A DNA stretch of 64,000 nt from Lutibacter sp. Its GTDB lineage: Bacteria; Bacteroidota; Bacteroidia; Flavobacteriales; Flavobacteriaceae. Made by a program: the position numbers and the translations under genes. The stretch's first letter is position 1, and every line of letters begins with the position of its first letter. The notes beneath the pieces are model-generated. The model did no database searches and was not told the DNA's origin. It was given only the letters and a program-made list of their open reading frames with translations. The stretch covers positions 62,001 to 126,000 of the forward strand of contig DAIDMK010000002.1 of NCBI GenBank assembly GCA_027449025.1, read 5' to 3'. Positions 17,017 to 25,766 of the stretch are shown here, piece after piece.

Positions 17017-17287
17017 GATTGTTTACTGATATTTTGGTTGTTTGGCTTGCAAAGATATTTTTTTATCGCCCCTTCCAGCTGGGCAGGCAAGCTTTAGGGT
17101 TGGGGAAAATAAAAAAATAGTTGGTGTTATTTCGATTTCAGAATGTTAAATTTTCACATTTCACTTGAAAATTCAACGTGTAAATTTAATTTTTAGCTAA
17201 TAATGCCAACGCGCCATCTGGCACATTCACTAAAAATGTTCACAGAACATTTTCTTAACGTTCTGTCCCCCTTCGGGGGGTAGGGGG
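17017..17287. other. Intergenic region with dispersed GC-rich repeat pieces
   Basis: No gene is seen. CCCCTTCCAGCTGGGCAGGC followed by AAGCTTTAGGGTTGGGG lies near 17070-17106. A hairpin-forming CCCCCTTCGGGGGGTAGGGGG lies at 17267-17287. The latter resembles the sequence after moaD at 1418-1436. Such short GC-rich pieces in an AT-rich genome look like dispersed intergenic repeats. Confidence 0.45.
17232..17253 (-). terminator. Probable terminator of the ABC-F gene
   Basis: On the minus strand, arms AAAATGTTC and GAACATTTT form a 9-bp stem with a three-base loop followed by Ts, about 35 bases after the ABC-F stop codon. A second GC-rich hairpin (CCCCCCGAAGGGGG) lies between. Confidence 0.6.
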
Positions 17288-19144
17288 CTATTCCAACATC
17301 GAAGAAAGCTCAAACCAACGCGCTTCTTTTTGGTCAATTTTTTGGCTAATTTCTTGGAGTTTTATAGCCAACTCATTTATTTCTTCACCTGAAAGTGAGG
17401 TATCCAAAAACTTGGCTTCAATATCGCCTTTTTGCTTGGTCAAAGATTCTATATCACCTTCAAGGGAATCATATTCCTTTTTTTCCTTAAATGACAATTT
17501 CGATTTGTTGCCTATTTTGCTTCTTGAATCAACACTTTTTGGGGCCGTATTTTCTTCCACAGGTTTTGAATCTTCATATACTTTATAATCTGTATAATTT
17601 CCAGGGAAATCTTCTATTACACCATCGCCTTTAAAAACAAAAAGATGGTCCACAATTTTATCCATAAAATATCGATCGTGAGAAACCACAATTAAACAGC
17701 CAGGAAAATCGAGCAAAAATTCTTCCAGTACGTTTAAGGTTACAATATCCAAATCGTTTGTGGGCTCATCCAAGATTAAAAAGTTAGGGTTTTGGATTAA
17801 AACCGTGCACAAATACAAGCGTTTTCTTTCACCACCGCTTAATTTCTCAACAAAATCATATTGTCTTGATCGGCTGAACATAAAACGTTCCAGCAATTGC
17901 GCAGCCGAAATTTTTCTTCCTTTGGTTAACGGAATGTATTCTCCAAATTCCTTGATCACTTCAATCACCTTTTGTCCCGGTTTTATCACAATTCCGTCTT
18001 GTGAATAATGACCGAATTTTATGGTTTCGCCAATTACTACTTTGCCCGAATCAACAGGGATTTCTCCGACAAGCATTTTTATGAATGACGATTTTCCCGT
18101 GCCATTTTTACCGATAATTCCTATGCGTTCGTTTCTTTTGAAAACATAATCAAATCTGTCCAAGATTTTTAAATCGTCAAAAGATTTTGAAACGTGGTGA
18201 AATTCAGCAATTTTTGAACCCAAACGCTCCATATCAATTTCAAGCTGCACTTTATGGTTGTCCCGTCGTTTATGCGCTTCCTCTTTGATGATGAAAAAAT
18301 CATCAATCCGAGATTTTGACTTTGTGGTACGTGCTTTTGGTTGTCGGCGCATCCACTCTAACTCTTTAACAAACAGGTTTTTGGCTTTGTCAACACTTGC
18401 TTGTTCAATGGCGATTCGCTCTTCTTTTTTCTCCAAAAAGTATGAGTAATTACCTTTGTAAGTATATAAATTCCCCTGATCCAATTCTATAATTTCGTTG
18501 CAAACACGCTCTAAAAAATACCGGTCGTGCGTCACCATCAAAAGGGTGATTTTCTCTTTTTGAAAATAATTTTCAAGCCATTCAATCATTTCTAAATCCA
18601 AATGGTTGGTTGGCTCATCCAAAATCAACAAATCCGATTTGTGGATTAAAATCACTGCCAGCGACAATCTTTTACGCTGTCCGCCCGATAGCGAACTCAC
18701 TTTTTGCGTTAAATCGTCTAACTTTAATTTCGATAAAATTTGCTTGTATTGGGTTTCAAAATCCCAAGCGTTGAGCCTCTCCATTTTTTCAAAAGCCACT
18801 TGATAACCCTTTTCATCATTCGGATTGTGTAGCGCTTTTTCATATTCCTCAATCACTTTTAGCGTCTCGTTATCCGAATTAAAAATGGTTTCCTCTACCG
18901 TTAAATTGTCGTCTAAATTGTCTTCTTGCGACAAATATTCGATTTTTATGCCCTTGCGCGACACCACTTGTCCGGTATCCGAACTCGCCAATCCCGCAAT
19001 AATGTTCAAAATTGTGGTTTTCCCAGTACCGTTTTTGGCAATAAAGGCAATTTTTTGGTCTTTATTTATGCCGAATGAAACATTGCTAAAAAGCGCCACT
19101 TCACCAAAAGATTTCGATATATTTTCAACGGATAAATAATTCAT
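17288..19144 (-). CDS. ABC-F family ATPase (Uup/EttA type)
   Basis: This is a 618-residue soluble protein with two ABC ATPase domains and no membrane segments. Domain 1 has Walker A GKNGTGKTT-like AKNGTGKTT (about 36-44), signature LSGGQRKRLS and Walker B LLILDEPTNHLD. Domain 2 has GKNGTGKSS, LSGGERKRLY and FLILDEPTNDLD. A charged linker with paired helices joins the domains, and a C-terminal coiled coil (about 545-618, rich in K/E with SKLSFKEKKEYDSLE) is the Uup-type extension. ABC-F proteins act on the ribosome to relieve stalled or drug-bound states. It appears to be monocistronic. Confidence 0.92.
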   Translation of the reverse strand: MNYLSVENISKSFGEVALFSNVSFGINKDQKIAFIAKNGTGKTTILNIIAGLASSDTGQVVSRKGIKIEYLSQEDNLDDNLTVEETIFNSDNETLKVIEEYEKALHNPNDEKGYQVAFEKMERLNAWDFETQYKQILSKLKLDDLTQKVSSLSGGQRKRLSLAVILIHKSDLLILDEPTNHLDLEMIEWLENYFQKEKITLLMVTHDRYFLERVCNEIIELDQGNLYTYKGNYSYFLEKKEERIAIEQASVDKAKNLFVKELEWMRRQPKARTTKSKSRIDDFFIIKEEAHKRRDNHKVQLEIDMERLGSKIAEFHHVSKSFDDLKILDRFDYVFKRNERIGIIGKNGTGKSSFIKMLVGEIPVDSGKVVIGETIKFGHYSQDGIVIKPGQKVIEVIKEFGEYIPLTKGRKISAAQLLERFMFSRSRQYDFVEKLSGGERKRLYLCTVLIQNPNFLILDEPTNDLDIVTLNVLEEFLLDFPGCLIVVSHDRYFMDKIVDHLFVFKGDGVIEDFPGNYTDYKVYEDSKPVEENTAPKSVDSRSKIGNKSKLSFKEKKEYDSLEGDIESLTKQKGDIEAKFLDTSLSGEEINELAIKLQEISQKIDQKEARWFELSSMLE

Positions 19145-19214
19145 ATTTCAAATTTTTGCAAAAGTACGCAATAAAAGTGAGAATTAATTTCGACAATATT
19201 CGTTTAAAATATTT

Positions 19215-19312
19215 GGGCGCTCCCCCGCCGAAAAGGCGGGGTCGGGCTTTCACTACTCGCTTCCCGTAAAAAAACGGGAGAGCTCAAACATGCCGTTCAA
19301 TCCCTAGCGCAG
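19215..19312. repeat. GC-rich dispersed intergenic element with two hairpins
   Basis: The stretch contains CCCCGCC-GAAAA-GGCGGGG near 19222-19241 and TCCCGT-AAAAA-ACGGGA near 19262-19279, followed by GCTCAAACATGCCGTTCAAT and CCCTAGCGC. GC content is far above the flanks. From memory, nearly identical text is scattered between genes in many Flavobacteriaceae. It lies between the divergent ABC-F and DUF1801 genes and could serve as a transcription insulator. Confidence 0.55.
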
Positions 19313-19403
19313 TTAAAAACAAATAGATAAATGTAAAATAACTTTGTTAAATTAGCATTAAGATAATTGAGTTTTAAGTAATTTGATAGTAAAAAATAAG
19401 CAA

Positions 19404-19862
19404 ATGAAAATTGAAGCCAATACACCACAGGAATATATAAACAACATGCCCGATGACCGAAAGCAAGTGATGAATAAATTGAGAAAAACGATACTTGATA
19501 ATTTGCCAAAAGGATATGAGGAAACTTTAAGTTATGGCATGATAGGCTATGTTGTACCTCATTCAATTTATCCAAATGGCTATCATTGCAATCCTAAATT
19601 ACCGCTGCCATTTATCAATATCGCTTCGCAAAAAAATTTTATTGCGGTTTACCATATGGGTTTGTATGCAAGCCAAAAACTCTTACATTGGTTTGTTCAG
19701 GAATATCCAAAACATTGTAGCACAAAATTAGATATGGGAAAAAGTTGCATCAGATTTAAAAAAATAGATCAAATTCCGTTCGAGTTAATTGAAGAACTTA
19801 CAAAAAAAGTATCTGTAGAAGAGTGGGTCAAAACTTACGAGGAAAACTTTAAAAAAAAGTAA
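19404..19862 (+). CDS. DUF1801-domain protein (YdhG/frataxin-like fold)
   Basis: The protein starts MKIEANTPQEYINNMPDDRK and has 152 residues. PKGYEETLSYGMIGYVVPHS and LPFINIASQKNFIAVYHMGL are characteristic of DUF1801, and CIRFKKIDQIPFELIEEL near the end is the usual cysteine-containing strand. A longer frame begins at a TTG at 19383, but the ATG at 19404 fits family starts better. Function is not established for the family. It is a single gene after the repeat element. Confidence 0.83.
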   Translation: MKIEANTPQEYINNMPDDRKQVMNKLRKTILDNLPKGYEETLSYGMIGYVVPHSIYPNGYHCNPKLPLPFINIASQKNFIAVYHMGLYASQKLLHWFVQEYPKHCSTKLDMGKSCIRFKKIDQIPFELIEELTKKVSVEEWVKTYEENFKKK

Positions 19863-20134
19863 TCCTATTGAGATTTCCAAAATAAGATTCAACCAATTTA
19901 ATATCAAAATAAATTACAACAACATGACAGCATTTATTGACCCAACCTAAATAGGCGTTTTTAAATTTGAAATAATGGACAAATATTTTGCGTTTGCGGT
20001 TTAAATTTGTAGCTATTCACAGATGTTTTTTATGAATCAACAAATAAACTTAGTGCATATTTTTGTTCAAATTTGGCTATATTCGTAACCTAAAGAAATT
20101 CGTTTCTCTTTTATAGCAGCACCTACGTTAACTT
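19863..20134. other. Intergenic region with a possible small gene remnant
   Basis: A frame beginning at ATG 19924 reads MTAFIDPT, then a stop, then IGVFKFEIMDKYFAFAV, suggestive of the start of a decayed small protein. I do not recognise it with confidence. The remainder is AT-rich and includes TATATTCG near 20078, a possible -7 element for the ABC gene that follows. Confidence 0.25.
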
Positions 20135-21805
20135 ATGAAACCTCTATTAAAAGTTCAGAATTTATCCATTTCATTTAACCAAAATAAAGTGGTTCATGAG
20201 GTTTCTTTTGAATTAAACTCAAAACAAATTTTAGGAATTGTTGGCGAATCGGGCAGCGGTAAGTCAGTAACTTCCTTGGCTATTTTAGGATTGCTCCCAA
20301 AAAATGCCCGCATCACAGGTAGTATTTTATTAAACGATATCGATTTACAAAAAACTTCAGAAAAGGAATTTCAAAAAATCAGGGGAAATAAAATCTCCAT
20401 GATTTTTCAAGAGCCCATGAGCTCCTTAAATCCAAGTTTAACTTGTGGTTATCAAGTTCAGGAAGTTTTATTGCAGCATAAAAAACTAGCTAAAAAAGAA
20501 GCTAAAAATCAGGTTATTGCACTTTTTCATAAGGTGAAATTGCCAAGGGCAGAAGCGATGTACAGCCAATATCCACATCAACTTTCTGGCGGACAAAAAC
20601 AACGGGTGATGATTGCGATGGCAATAGCCTGCAAACCGCAAATTTTAATTGCAGACGAACCCACTACGGCACTTGATGTAACCATCCAAAAAGAAATTAT
20701 TGAACTACTGAAAGCGCTTCAGCAAGAAACTGAAATGAGCATTATTTTTATTACGCACGATTTGGCCTTGGTTTCAGAAATTGCCGATACTGTTTTGGTG
20801 ATGTATCAAGGGGAAATTGTGGAGCAGGGAAATGTTACTCAGGTTTTTAAAAATCCTGTTCACAATTATACCAAAGCCCTTATAAACTCTAAACCCAACT
20901 TAAAAAAGCGCCAGAAAAAATTGTCCACCGTGAAGGATTTTATAGAAAACACGGTTGCTCATGAAGTATATACAACTGCGCAACGCAACAGTTTTCACGC
21001 TAAAATTTATGCGGCAAAACCCTTGTTGGAGCTTAAAAATGTATCGACTTATTTCAACACCGAAAAACATTTTTTCTTTGGGAAAGCAAATCCCATCAAA
21101 GCAGTTGAAGATGTTTCATTTCAGCTTTTTGAGGGAGAAACTTTAGGACTTGTTGGTGAATCCGGTTGCGGTAAAACTACTTTGGGCCGTACTATTTTGC
21201 ATCTAGAAAAAGCCACAAAAGGACAGATTTTTTACAAACAAAAGGACGTTACCAATCTCTCAAAAAAGGAATTGCGAAACTTTAGAAAAGAAGTCCAAAT
21301 TATTTTCCAAGATCCGTTTTCATCACTCAATCCAAGAATTTCTGTAGGTGAAGCATTGATGGAACCTATGAAAGTTCACAGAATATTAAATTCATCAGAA
21401 GAAAGAAAAAAATATGTTTTTGAATTGTTGGAACGCGTTGGTTTGCAAGCGGAACATTTTTATAGGTATCCGCATGAATTTTCGGGCGGACAAAGGCAAC
21501 GCATTGGCATTGCGCGTACGATTGTCCTAAAACCAAAATTGATTATTTGCGACGAATCGGTTTCGGCGCTCGATGTTTCTGTACAGGCGCAAGTACTAAA
21601 TTTGCTGAATGAATTGAAGACCGATTTTGGCTTCACTTATATTTTTATTTCACACGATTTGGCGGTTGTGAAATACATGGCCGATCAGCTGGTGGTGATG
21701 AACAACGGTAAAATTGAGGAAATGGGCGATGCCGACACCATTTATCAATTGCCAAAAACAGCTTTTGCCCAAAAATTAATCGATGCCATTCCTAAAGGAA
21801 TCTAG
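20135..21805 (+). CDS. Double-ATPase ABC transporter protein, dipeptide/oligopeptide type (DppD-DppF fusion)
   Basis: The protein has 556 residues with two complete ABC domains of the peptide-importer class, as in GsiA and YejF. Domain 1 has [17 protein letters not shown] and [13 protein letters not shown]. Domain 2 has [18 protein letters not shown] and [13 protein letters not shown]. The FSSLNPR and MSSLNPS Q-loop neighbourhoods are typical of oligopeptide/nickel ATPases. It energises uptake of short peptides through permeases encoded elsewhere, as no permease or binding-protein gene adjoins it. In domain 2 the usual DEPVSALD proline is replaced by serine (DESVSALD), an uncommon but conservative change. 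Confidence 0.9.
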   Translation: MKPLLKVQNLSISFNQNKVVHEVSFELNSKQILGIVGESGSGKSVTSLAILGLLPKNARITGSILLNDIDLQKTSEKEFQKIRGNKISMIFQEPMSSLNPSLTCGYQVQEVLLQHKKLAKKEAKNQVIALFHKVKLPRAEAMYSQYPHQLSGGQKQRVMIAMAIACKPQILIADEPTTALDVTIQKEIIELLKALQQETEMSIIFITHDLALVSEIADTVLVMYQGEIVEQGNVTQVFKNPVHNYTKALINSKPNLKKRQKKLSTVKDFIENTVAHEVYTTAQRNSFHAKIYAAKPLLELKNVSTYFNTEKHFFFGKANPIKAVEDVSFQLFEGETLGLVGESGCGKTTLGRTILHLEKATKGQIFYKQKDVTNLSKKELRNFRKEVQIIFQDPFSSLNPRISVGEALMEPMKVHRILNSSEERKKYVFELLERVGLQAEHFYRYPHEFSGGQRQRIGIARTIVLKPKLIICDESVSALDVSVQAQVLNLLNELKTDFGFTYIFISHDLAVVKYMADQLVVMNNGKIEEMGDADTIYQLPKTAFAQKLIDAIPKGI

Positions 21806-21876
21806 CCTCCAATTTCCCGACGAGAAAATTAATAATGCACAATTAAAAATTAATAAATTGTATATTGCAGCGCTGT

Positions 21877-22836
21877 ATGAGAACTAAATATTTATATGGG
21901 TTATTTGCGTTTGGAATGTTGTTCATTTCAAGTTTTTCTTATGCCCAAATAACAAATATAGAAGAGGAAAATAGCTTGAAATTTCAAACCCATTTTTTTG
22001 AAGCTTTAAAGCAAAAAGCCATAAAAAACTACAGTAAAGCTATTGAAAGTTTGGAATTGTGTAATGAAATTGATTCTGTGAATGTTTCTGTTTTATTTGA
22101 ATTTTCAAAAAATCATTTGGAGTTAAATAATTATTTTGAAGCAGAATTATTTATTGACAAAGCATTGCAACTAGAACCCGAAAATAGGTATTTGTTACAA
22201 CATAAAGTAGCCGTTTTAAAAGCACAACGTAATTTTAAGAAAGCCATTGAAGTTCAAAAAACAATACTGAAAATACAGCCAAAAGATTCCGAAGAATTGG
22301 TGTTTCTTTACATTCAAAATCAGAATTTTGCAGAGGCGGAAGCACTGATTTCAAAAATTGAAGAAAATGCGATGACATCAATGCGCATAAAATCGTTTAA
22401 AAGATTTTTGGAAAACAGAAATGGGGTTGAAGTAAATATTGAAAAACCTGCAGAAATTACAACTGAAAATGTGGATTTTGAAACATTAAAAAAGTTATAC
22501 GCCAATAATAAGGAATATAAAATAGTGCAGGAAATTTTGATTCAAGAAGAAAAAGAGGCGCTTTTTGAAGCGCTTTATGCTGACAGCAAAGAGGCTTTGG
22601 AGCTTTTTCCAGAACAGCCTTTTTTATATAAAATGAATGGTTTGGCACTAAATAAGCTGAGAAAATATAATGAAGCAATCACCGTTTTAAGTATTGGCAT
22701 TGATTTTGTTATTGATAACAGCGCAATGGAAGCCGATTTTTATGAGCAACTCGCAATAAGCCATGAAAATCTTGGAAACAAAAGCGAAGCATTGAAATAC
22801 AAACAAAGAGCCATTGCCTTAAGAAAAGAAAATTAA
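21877..22836 (+). CDS. Periplasmic tetratricopeptide-repeat protein
   Basis: The protein has 319 residues from MRTKYLYGLFAFGMLF. A signal peptide ends at SYAQ, so it is exported. TPR-type helical repeats follow, for example NYSKAIESLELCNEIDSVNV, NYFEAELFIDKALQLEPENR, KYNEAITVLSIGIDF and the last repeat ENLGNKSEALKYKQRAIAL. The frame extends 12 bases to a TTG at 21865, but the ATG gives the better signal peptide. In related flavobacteria a TPR protein precedes the DUF4292 and EnvC genes, so it probably belongs to an envelope-related group. The partner proteins are unknown. Confidence 0.82.
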   Translation: MRTKYLYGLFAFGMLFISSFSYAQITNIEEENSLKFQTHFFEALKQKAIKNYSKAIESLELCNEIDSVNVSVLFEFSKNHLELNNYFEAELFIDKALQLEPENRYLLQHKVAVLKAQRNFKKAIEVQKTILKIQPKDSEELVFLYIQNQNFAEAEALISKIEENAMTSMRIKSFKRFLENRNGVEVNIEKPAEITTENVDFETLKKLYANNKEYKIVQEILIQEEKEALFEALYADSKEALELFPEQPFLYKMNGLALNKLRKYNEAITVLSIGIDFVIDNSAMEADFYEQLAISHENLGNKSEALKYKQRAIALRKEN

Positions 22837-22839
22837 AAG

Positions 22840-22968
22840 ATGAAACGCCAGAACCAAGACAAGCTTAAATACAAAAAAATTACCGACGTTCCATCTGACC
22901 TATTAAAAAAATTAAAAGCTTCAGATGAAACGAGCACAACAAATTTTGATACACAACGGAATGATTAA
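22840..22968 (+). CDS. Small hypothetical ORF whose 3' end lies in the 88-bp repeat
   Basis: An ATG four bases after the TPR stop, with AATTAAAAG in front, opens a 42-residue frame. Its first 26 residues are basic (MKRQNQDKLKYKKITDVPSD) and unique. From about residue 28 the frame runs into the first copy of the 88-bp repeat, which supplies the last 15 residues and the stop codon in a frame not used by the repeat's own ORF. This suggests an older small gene interrupted by the repeat. I do not recognise the protein, and it may not be functional. Confidence 0.35.
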   Translation: MKRQNQDKLKYKKITDVPSDLLKKLKASDETSTTNFDTQRND

Positions 22969-23188
22969 TGGCGAACTGCATCTGTTACCGCTAAAAAATA
23001 AAATTTAAACAGATGAAACGAGCACAACAAATTTTGATACACAACGGAATGATTAATGGCGAACAGCATCTGTTACCGCTAAAAAATAAAATTTAAACAG
23101 ATGAAACGAGCACAACAAATTTTGACACAGATAGGAATGATTAATGGCGAACAGCATCTGTTACCGCTAAAAAATAAAATTTAAACAG
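22925..23188 (+). repeat. Three head-to-tail copies of an 88-bp element
   Basis: Units at 22925-23012, 23013-23100 and 23101-23188 are nearly identical. Each starts ATGAAACGAGCACAACAAAT and ends AAATTTAAACAG. The next 88-bp phase point is the ATGAAA start of the DUF4292 gene at 23189. Within each unit CATCTGTT can pair with AACAGATG spanning the next start, for example 23155-23162 with 23184-23191. A 27-codon ORF (MKRAQQIL...) fills each unit. Further copies lie at 55836-55923 (minus) and 58362-58449 (plus). Confidence 0.95.
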
Positions 23189-23965
23189 ATGAAATATTAT
23201 TTTAAAATAACGATATTGATGTTGCTTGCACTCTCTTCGTGCAAAAGCAAAAAAAGTTTGACAAATATGGAAGGTATTGAAAATATTTCCACAAAAAAAA
23301 TAATAAGCAACCACTACGACAATAATTTCAACCAGAAAACGGTGAATGCCAATTTAAATGCCAAATATTCCGACAATAAAATGTCAACATCTGTCAACAT
23401 AAAACTGCGCATAGAAGTGGATAAAACCATTTGGATGAGCGCCACAAAGTTGGGATTTCCTTTGGCGAAAGTTAAAATTACACCAAACCGGGTAAGCTAT
23501 TACGAAAAAATTAGAGGCACCTATTATGATGGAGACTTTTCTATGTTAAGTAAATGGCTAGGGACAGAATTGGATTATCAAAAAGTTCAAAATATTTTAT
23601 TGGGACAAGCAGTTTTAAATTTAAAAAGAGATAAATATGATTCTAAAATAGACAATCGATTGTACCAATTATCGCCAATAAAACATAATGATTTGTTTGG
23701 TATTTTGTTTTTTTTGAATCCGGATAATTTCAAATTAAACCGACAAGAAATTACCAATACTGCAAAACAACAAATGCTTTCTGTATCCTACGCAAACTAT
23801 AAAAACATTAAAGGGGAACAGTTCCCAGAAAACATCAATATAAGAGCGACAGATCACGATAATTTAACCACCATCAATATAGAATATAAGTGGGTTGAAT
23901 TCAATGAAAAATTAACGTTTCCATTTGAAATTCCAACTGGTTACAAAGTAATTAGTTTAAAATAA
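23189..23965 (+). CDS. DUF4292 outer-membrane-associated lipoprotein
   Basis: The protein has 258 residues. The lipoprotein signal MKYYFKITILMLLALSSC has its lipobox cysteine at residue 18, followed by a Lys-rich start. The body (ARYSDNK/VNIKLRIEVDKTIWMS, then PLAKVKITPNRVSYYEKIRG) resembles the half-barrel of LolA/LolB-like lipid carriers that DUF4292 has been compared with. The stop overlaps the start of the EnvC-like gene (TAATG), so the two are translationally coupled. Its ATG is at the exact boundary of the third 88-bp repeat, so its original leader has been displaced and the start codon lies in a possible hairpin. Confidence 0.85.
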   Translation: MKYYFKITILMLLALSSCKSKKSLTNMEGIENISTKKIISNHYDNNFNQKTVNANLNAKYSDNKMSTSVNIKLRIEVDKTIWMSATKLGFPLAKVKITPNRVSYYEKIRGTYYDGDFSMLSKWLGTELDYQKVQNILLGQAVLNLKRDKYDSKIDNRLYQLSPIKHNDLFGILFFLNPDNFKLNRQEITNTAKQQMLSVSYANYKNIKGEQFPENINIRATDHDNLTTINIEYKWVEFNEKLTFPFEIPTGYKVISLK

Positions 23966-25182
23966 TGCGGTTTAAATTTAAGTACATTTTTTCTTTTTTA
24001 GCACTGTTTTTAAGTGTGGCAGTTGCTGCCCAAAACACAAAGCGCGACAATTTGGAGGCGCGCCGGACTCAAATTCAAAAAGATATTATTTATATCAATA
24101 ACTTGCTTTCAACCACAAAAAAAACAGAAAAAAATTTATTGGTTGAGGTCAAGGATTTAAAGGATAAAATAGACAAAAGGGAAGAATTAATTACCGTTAT
24201 TTCAAGCGAATCTGCTGAGCTTGGTAATGAAATTTATTTAAATCAGCTTGAAATTAACAAAAATCAACGCAATTTGGAAGCGTTAAAGAAAGACTATGCT
24301 GAAATGATTTTTAAATCGTACAAAAGCAAGTCACAAAACAGCAGAATCATGTTTTTGCTTTCTTCCGAAAATTTTTATCAGGGTTATAAACGCTTTCAGT
24401 ATATGAAGCAATATTCCAGTTTTAGAAAAAATCAGGGAGAAGAAATTCAACAAAAAACAATTGAAATTCAGGCTTTAACGGATACGTTAATTTCAAAAAA
24501 GAAGCAGAAGCAAGAGCTTTTAAATGAAAAAAAACAGGAGCAAGTTGTTATCCAAAAAGAAAAAAAGGAACAAGAAAACTTATTGAGTCAAGTAAAGGAC
24601 AAAGAGAATAAATACAAAAGGCAAATTTCACAATTTCAAAAAGAAGAAAGAAAGATTGATGCCCAAATAGATAAAATAATTAGAGATGCAATTGCGGCTT
24701 CCAACAAAAACACATCAAACACCACATCAGCAACTTTCACTCTTACGGCTGAAGCTAAGGAATTGGCTTCAAAATTTACGGCTAATAAAGGGCAATTGCC
24801 TTGGCCAGTTGAAAAAGGATTCGTTTCTACTTATTATGGAAAACAACCGCATCCTGTTGTGAAAACAGCCACAATACAAAGCAATGGCGTTAGAATTACC
24901 ACTGATGTTGGCAGTAAGGCGCGTGCTGTTTTTGAAGGAACTGTTTTATCTGTTCAAGTTTTGGGCGGTAATTTAAAAGCCGTATTAATTCAACACGGGG
25001 ATTATATAACTGTATATAAAAATTTGGAAAGCGTGTTTGTAAATACTGGTGATAAAGTAAAAACAAAACAAGAAATTGGAACTATTTTTACCGATAAAAT
25101 TACTGGAAAAACAATTTTAGGATTTGTATTATCACGGAACGTAACTACAGAAGACCCAGCATCTTGGATTTATAGGATGTAA
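23965..25182 (+). CDS. EnvC-like murein hydrolase activator with degenerate LytM/M23 domain
   Basis: The protein has 405 residues. A signal peptide (KYIFSFLALFLSVAVAAQ) leads into a long coiled coil (about 25-255) rich in Lys, Glu and Gln. A C-terminal LytM/M23 domain follows (about 280-405), starting LPWPVEKGFVSTYYGKQPHP. The zinc ligands of active M23 peptidases (HxxxD and HxH) are not present: the segment reads SNGVRITTDVGSKARAVFEG and later IQHGDYITVYKNL. This matches EnvC, which is enzymatically inactive and switches on amidases at the division site. It is coupled to the DUF4292 lipoprotein gene, and its end is 3 bases from the stop of the convergent thioesterase gene. Confidence 0.87.
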   Translation: MRFKFKYIFSFLALFLSVAVAAQNTKRDNLEARRTQIQKDIIYINNLLSTTKKTEKNLLVEVKDLKDKIDKREELITVISSESAELGNEIYLNQLEINKNQRNLEALKKDYAEMIFKSYKSKSQNSRIMFLLSSENFYQGYKRFQYMKQYSSFRKNQGEEIQQKTIEIQALTDTLISKKKQKQELLNEKKQEQVVIQKEKKEQENLLSQVKDKENKYKRQISQFQKEERKIDAQIDKIIRDAIAASNKNTSNTTSATFTLTAEAKELASKFTANKGQLPWPVEKGFVSTYYGKQPHPVVKTATIQSNGVRITTDVGSKARAVFEGTVLSVQVLGGNLKAVLIQHGDYITVYKNLESVFVNTGDKVKTKQEIGTIFTDKITGKTILGFVLSRNVTTEDPASWIYRM

Positions 25183-25185
25183 GAG

Positions 25186-25695
25186 CTAATCAATAAATAA
25201 TTTTCGTAACTCGCCTGCCTCACTTGGTTTCATTCTTCCGGATATGATTAAGCTTAATTGTTTCCTGCGTAAAGCACCTTCAAAGCGTTCTTTTTCAAGC
25301 GTTGTCTCGGGTACTAATTGAGGAACGGCTACGGGTTTCCCAGATTTGTCAACAGCAACAAAAGTGTAAATACCCTCATTTACTTTTGAACGTACTTGAG
25401 ATTCCCGGTCTTCAACCCAAACATCCACATAAATTTCCATAGATGTTTTAAATGCTCTTGAAACTTTGGCTTCAATAGTCATAACGCTCCCTACAGGAAC
25501 AGCATTGTTAAATGCCACATGATTTACCGATGCGGTCACCACAATTTCATGCGAATGACGACGTGCCGCAATGCTGCAAGCCCTATCCATTCTTGCCAAT
25601 AATTCGCCTCCAAACAAATTTCCCAACGGATTGCTTTCTCCCGGTAAAACGATATCGGTAAATATGGTTAAGGATTCTTTTGGTGTTTTTACCAT
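25186..25695 (-). CDS. Acyl-CoA thioesterase, hotdog fold
   Basis: The protein has 169 residues of the YciA/BFIT-like acyl-CoA thioesterase group. NPLGNLFGGELLARMDRACS carries the conserved GN.FGG.L..M.D of the hotdog helix with its catalytic Asp. VTASVNHVAFNNAVPVGSVM is the second conserved block, and YTFVAVDKSGKPVAVPQLVP ends the strand set. It hydrolyses fatty acyl-CoA to free acid and CoA in the cytoplasm. It is probably the second gene of a minus-strand pair with the SPOR protein gene, 71 bases upstream of it. Confidence 0.9.
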   Translation of the reverse strand: MVKTPKESLTIFTDIVLPGESNPLGNLFGGELLARMDRACSIAARRHSHEIVVTASVNHVAFNNAVPVGSVMTIEAKVSRAFKTSMEIYVDVWVEDRESQVRSKVNEGIYTFVAVDKSGKPVAVPQLVPETTLEKERFEGALRRKQLSLIISGRMKPSEAGELRKLFID

Positions 25696-25766
25696 GATTA
25701 ATTAAATTTTTTTCGGAAAAAGATAGCTGTATTATAAAAGAAATAAGCTTCAGTAAATGCTAGATA

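Noticed and set aside
23013-23096. A 27-codon ORF (MKRAQQILIH...) in each tandem repeat as a real peptide gene.
   Set aside because: Two of the five copies have TAA as the fifth codon while the rest of the sequence is conserved, so coding is not what is being preserved.
22925-23188. Direct repeats suggested a CRISPR array or minisatellite within a gene.
   Set aside because: The units are contiguous with no spacers, longer than CRISPR repeats, and no cas genes are near. Copies elsewhere show it is a dispersed element.
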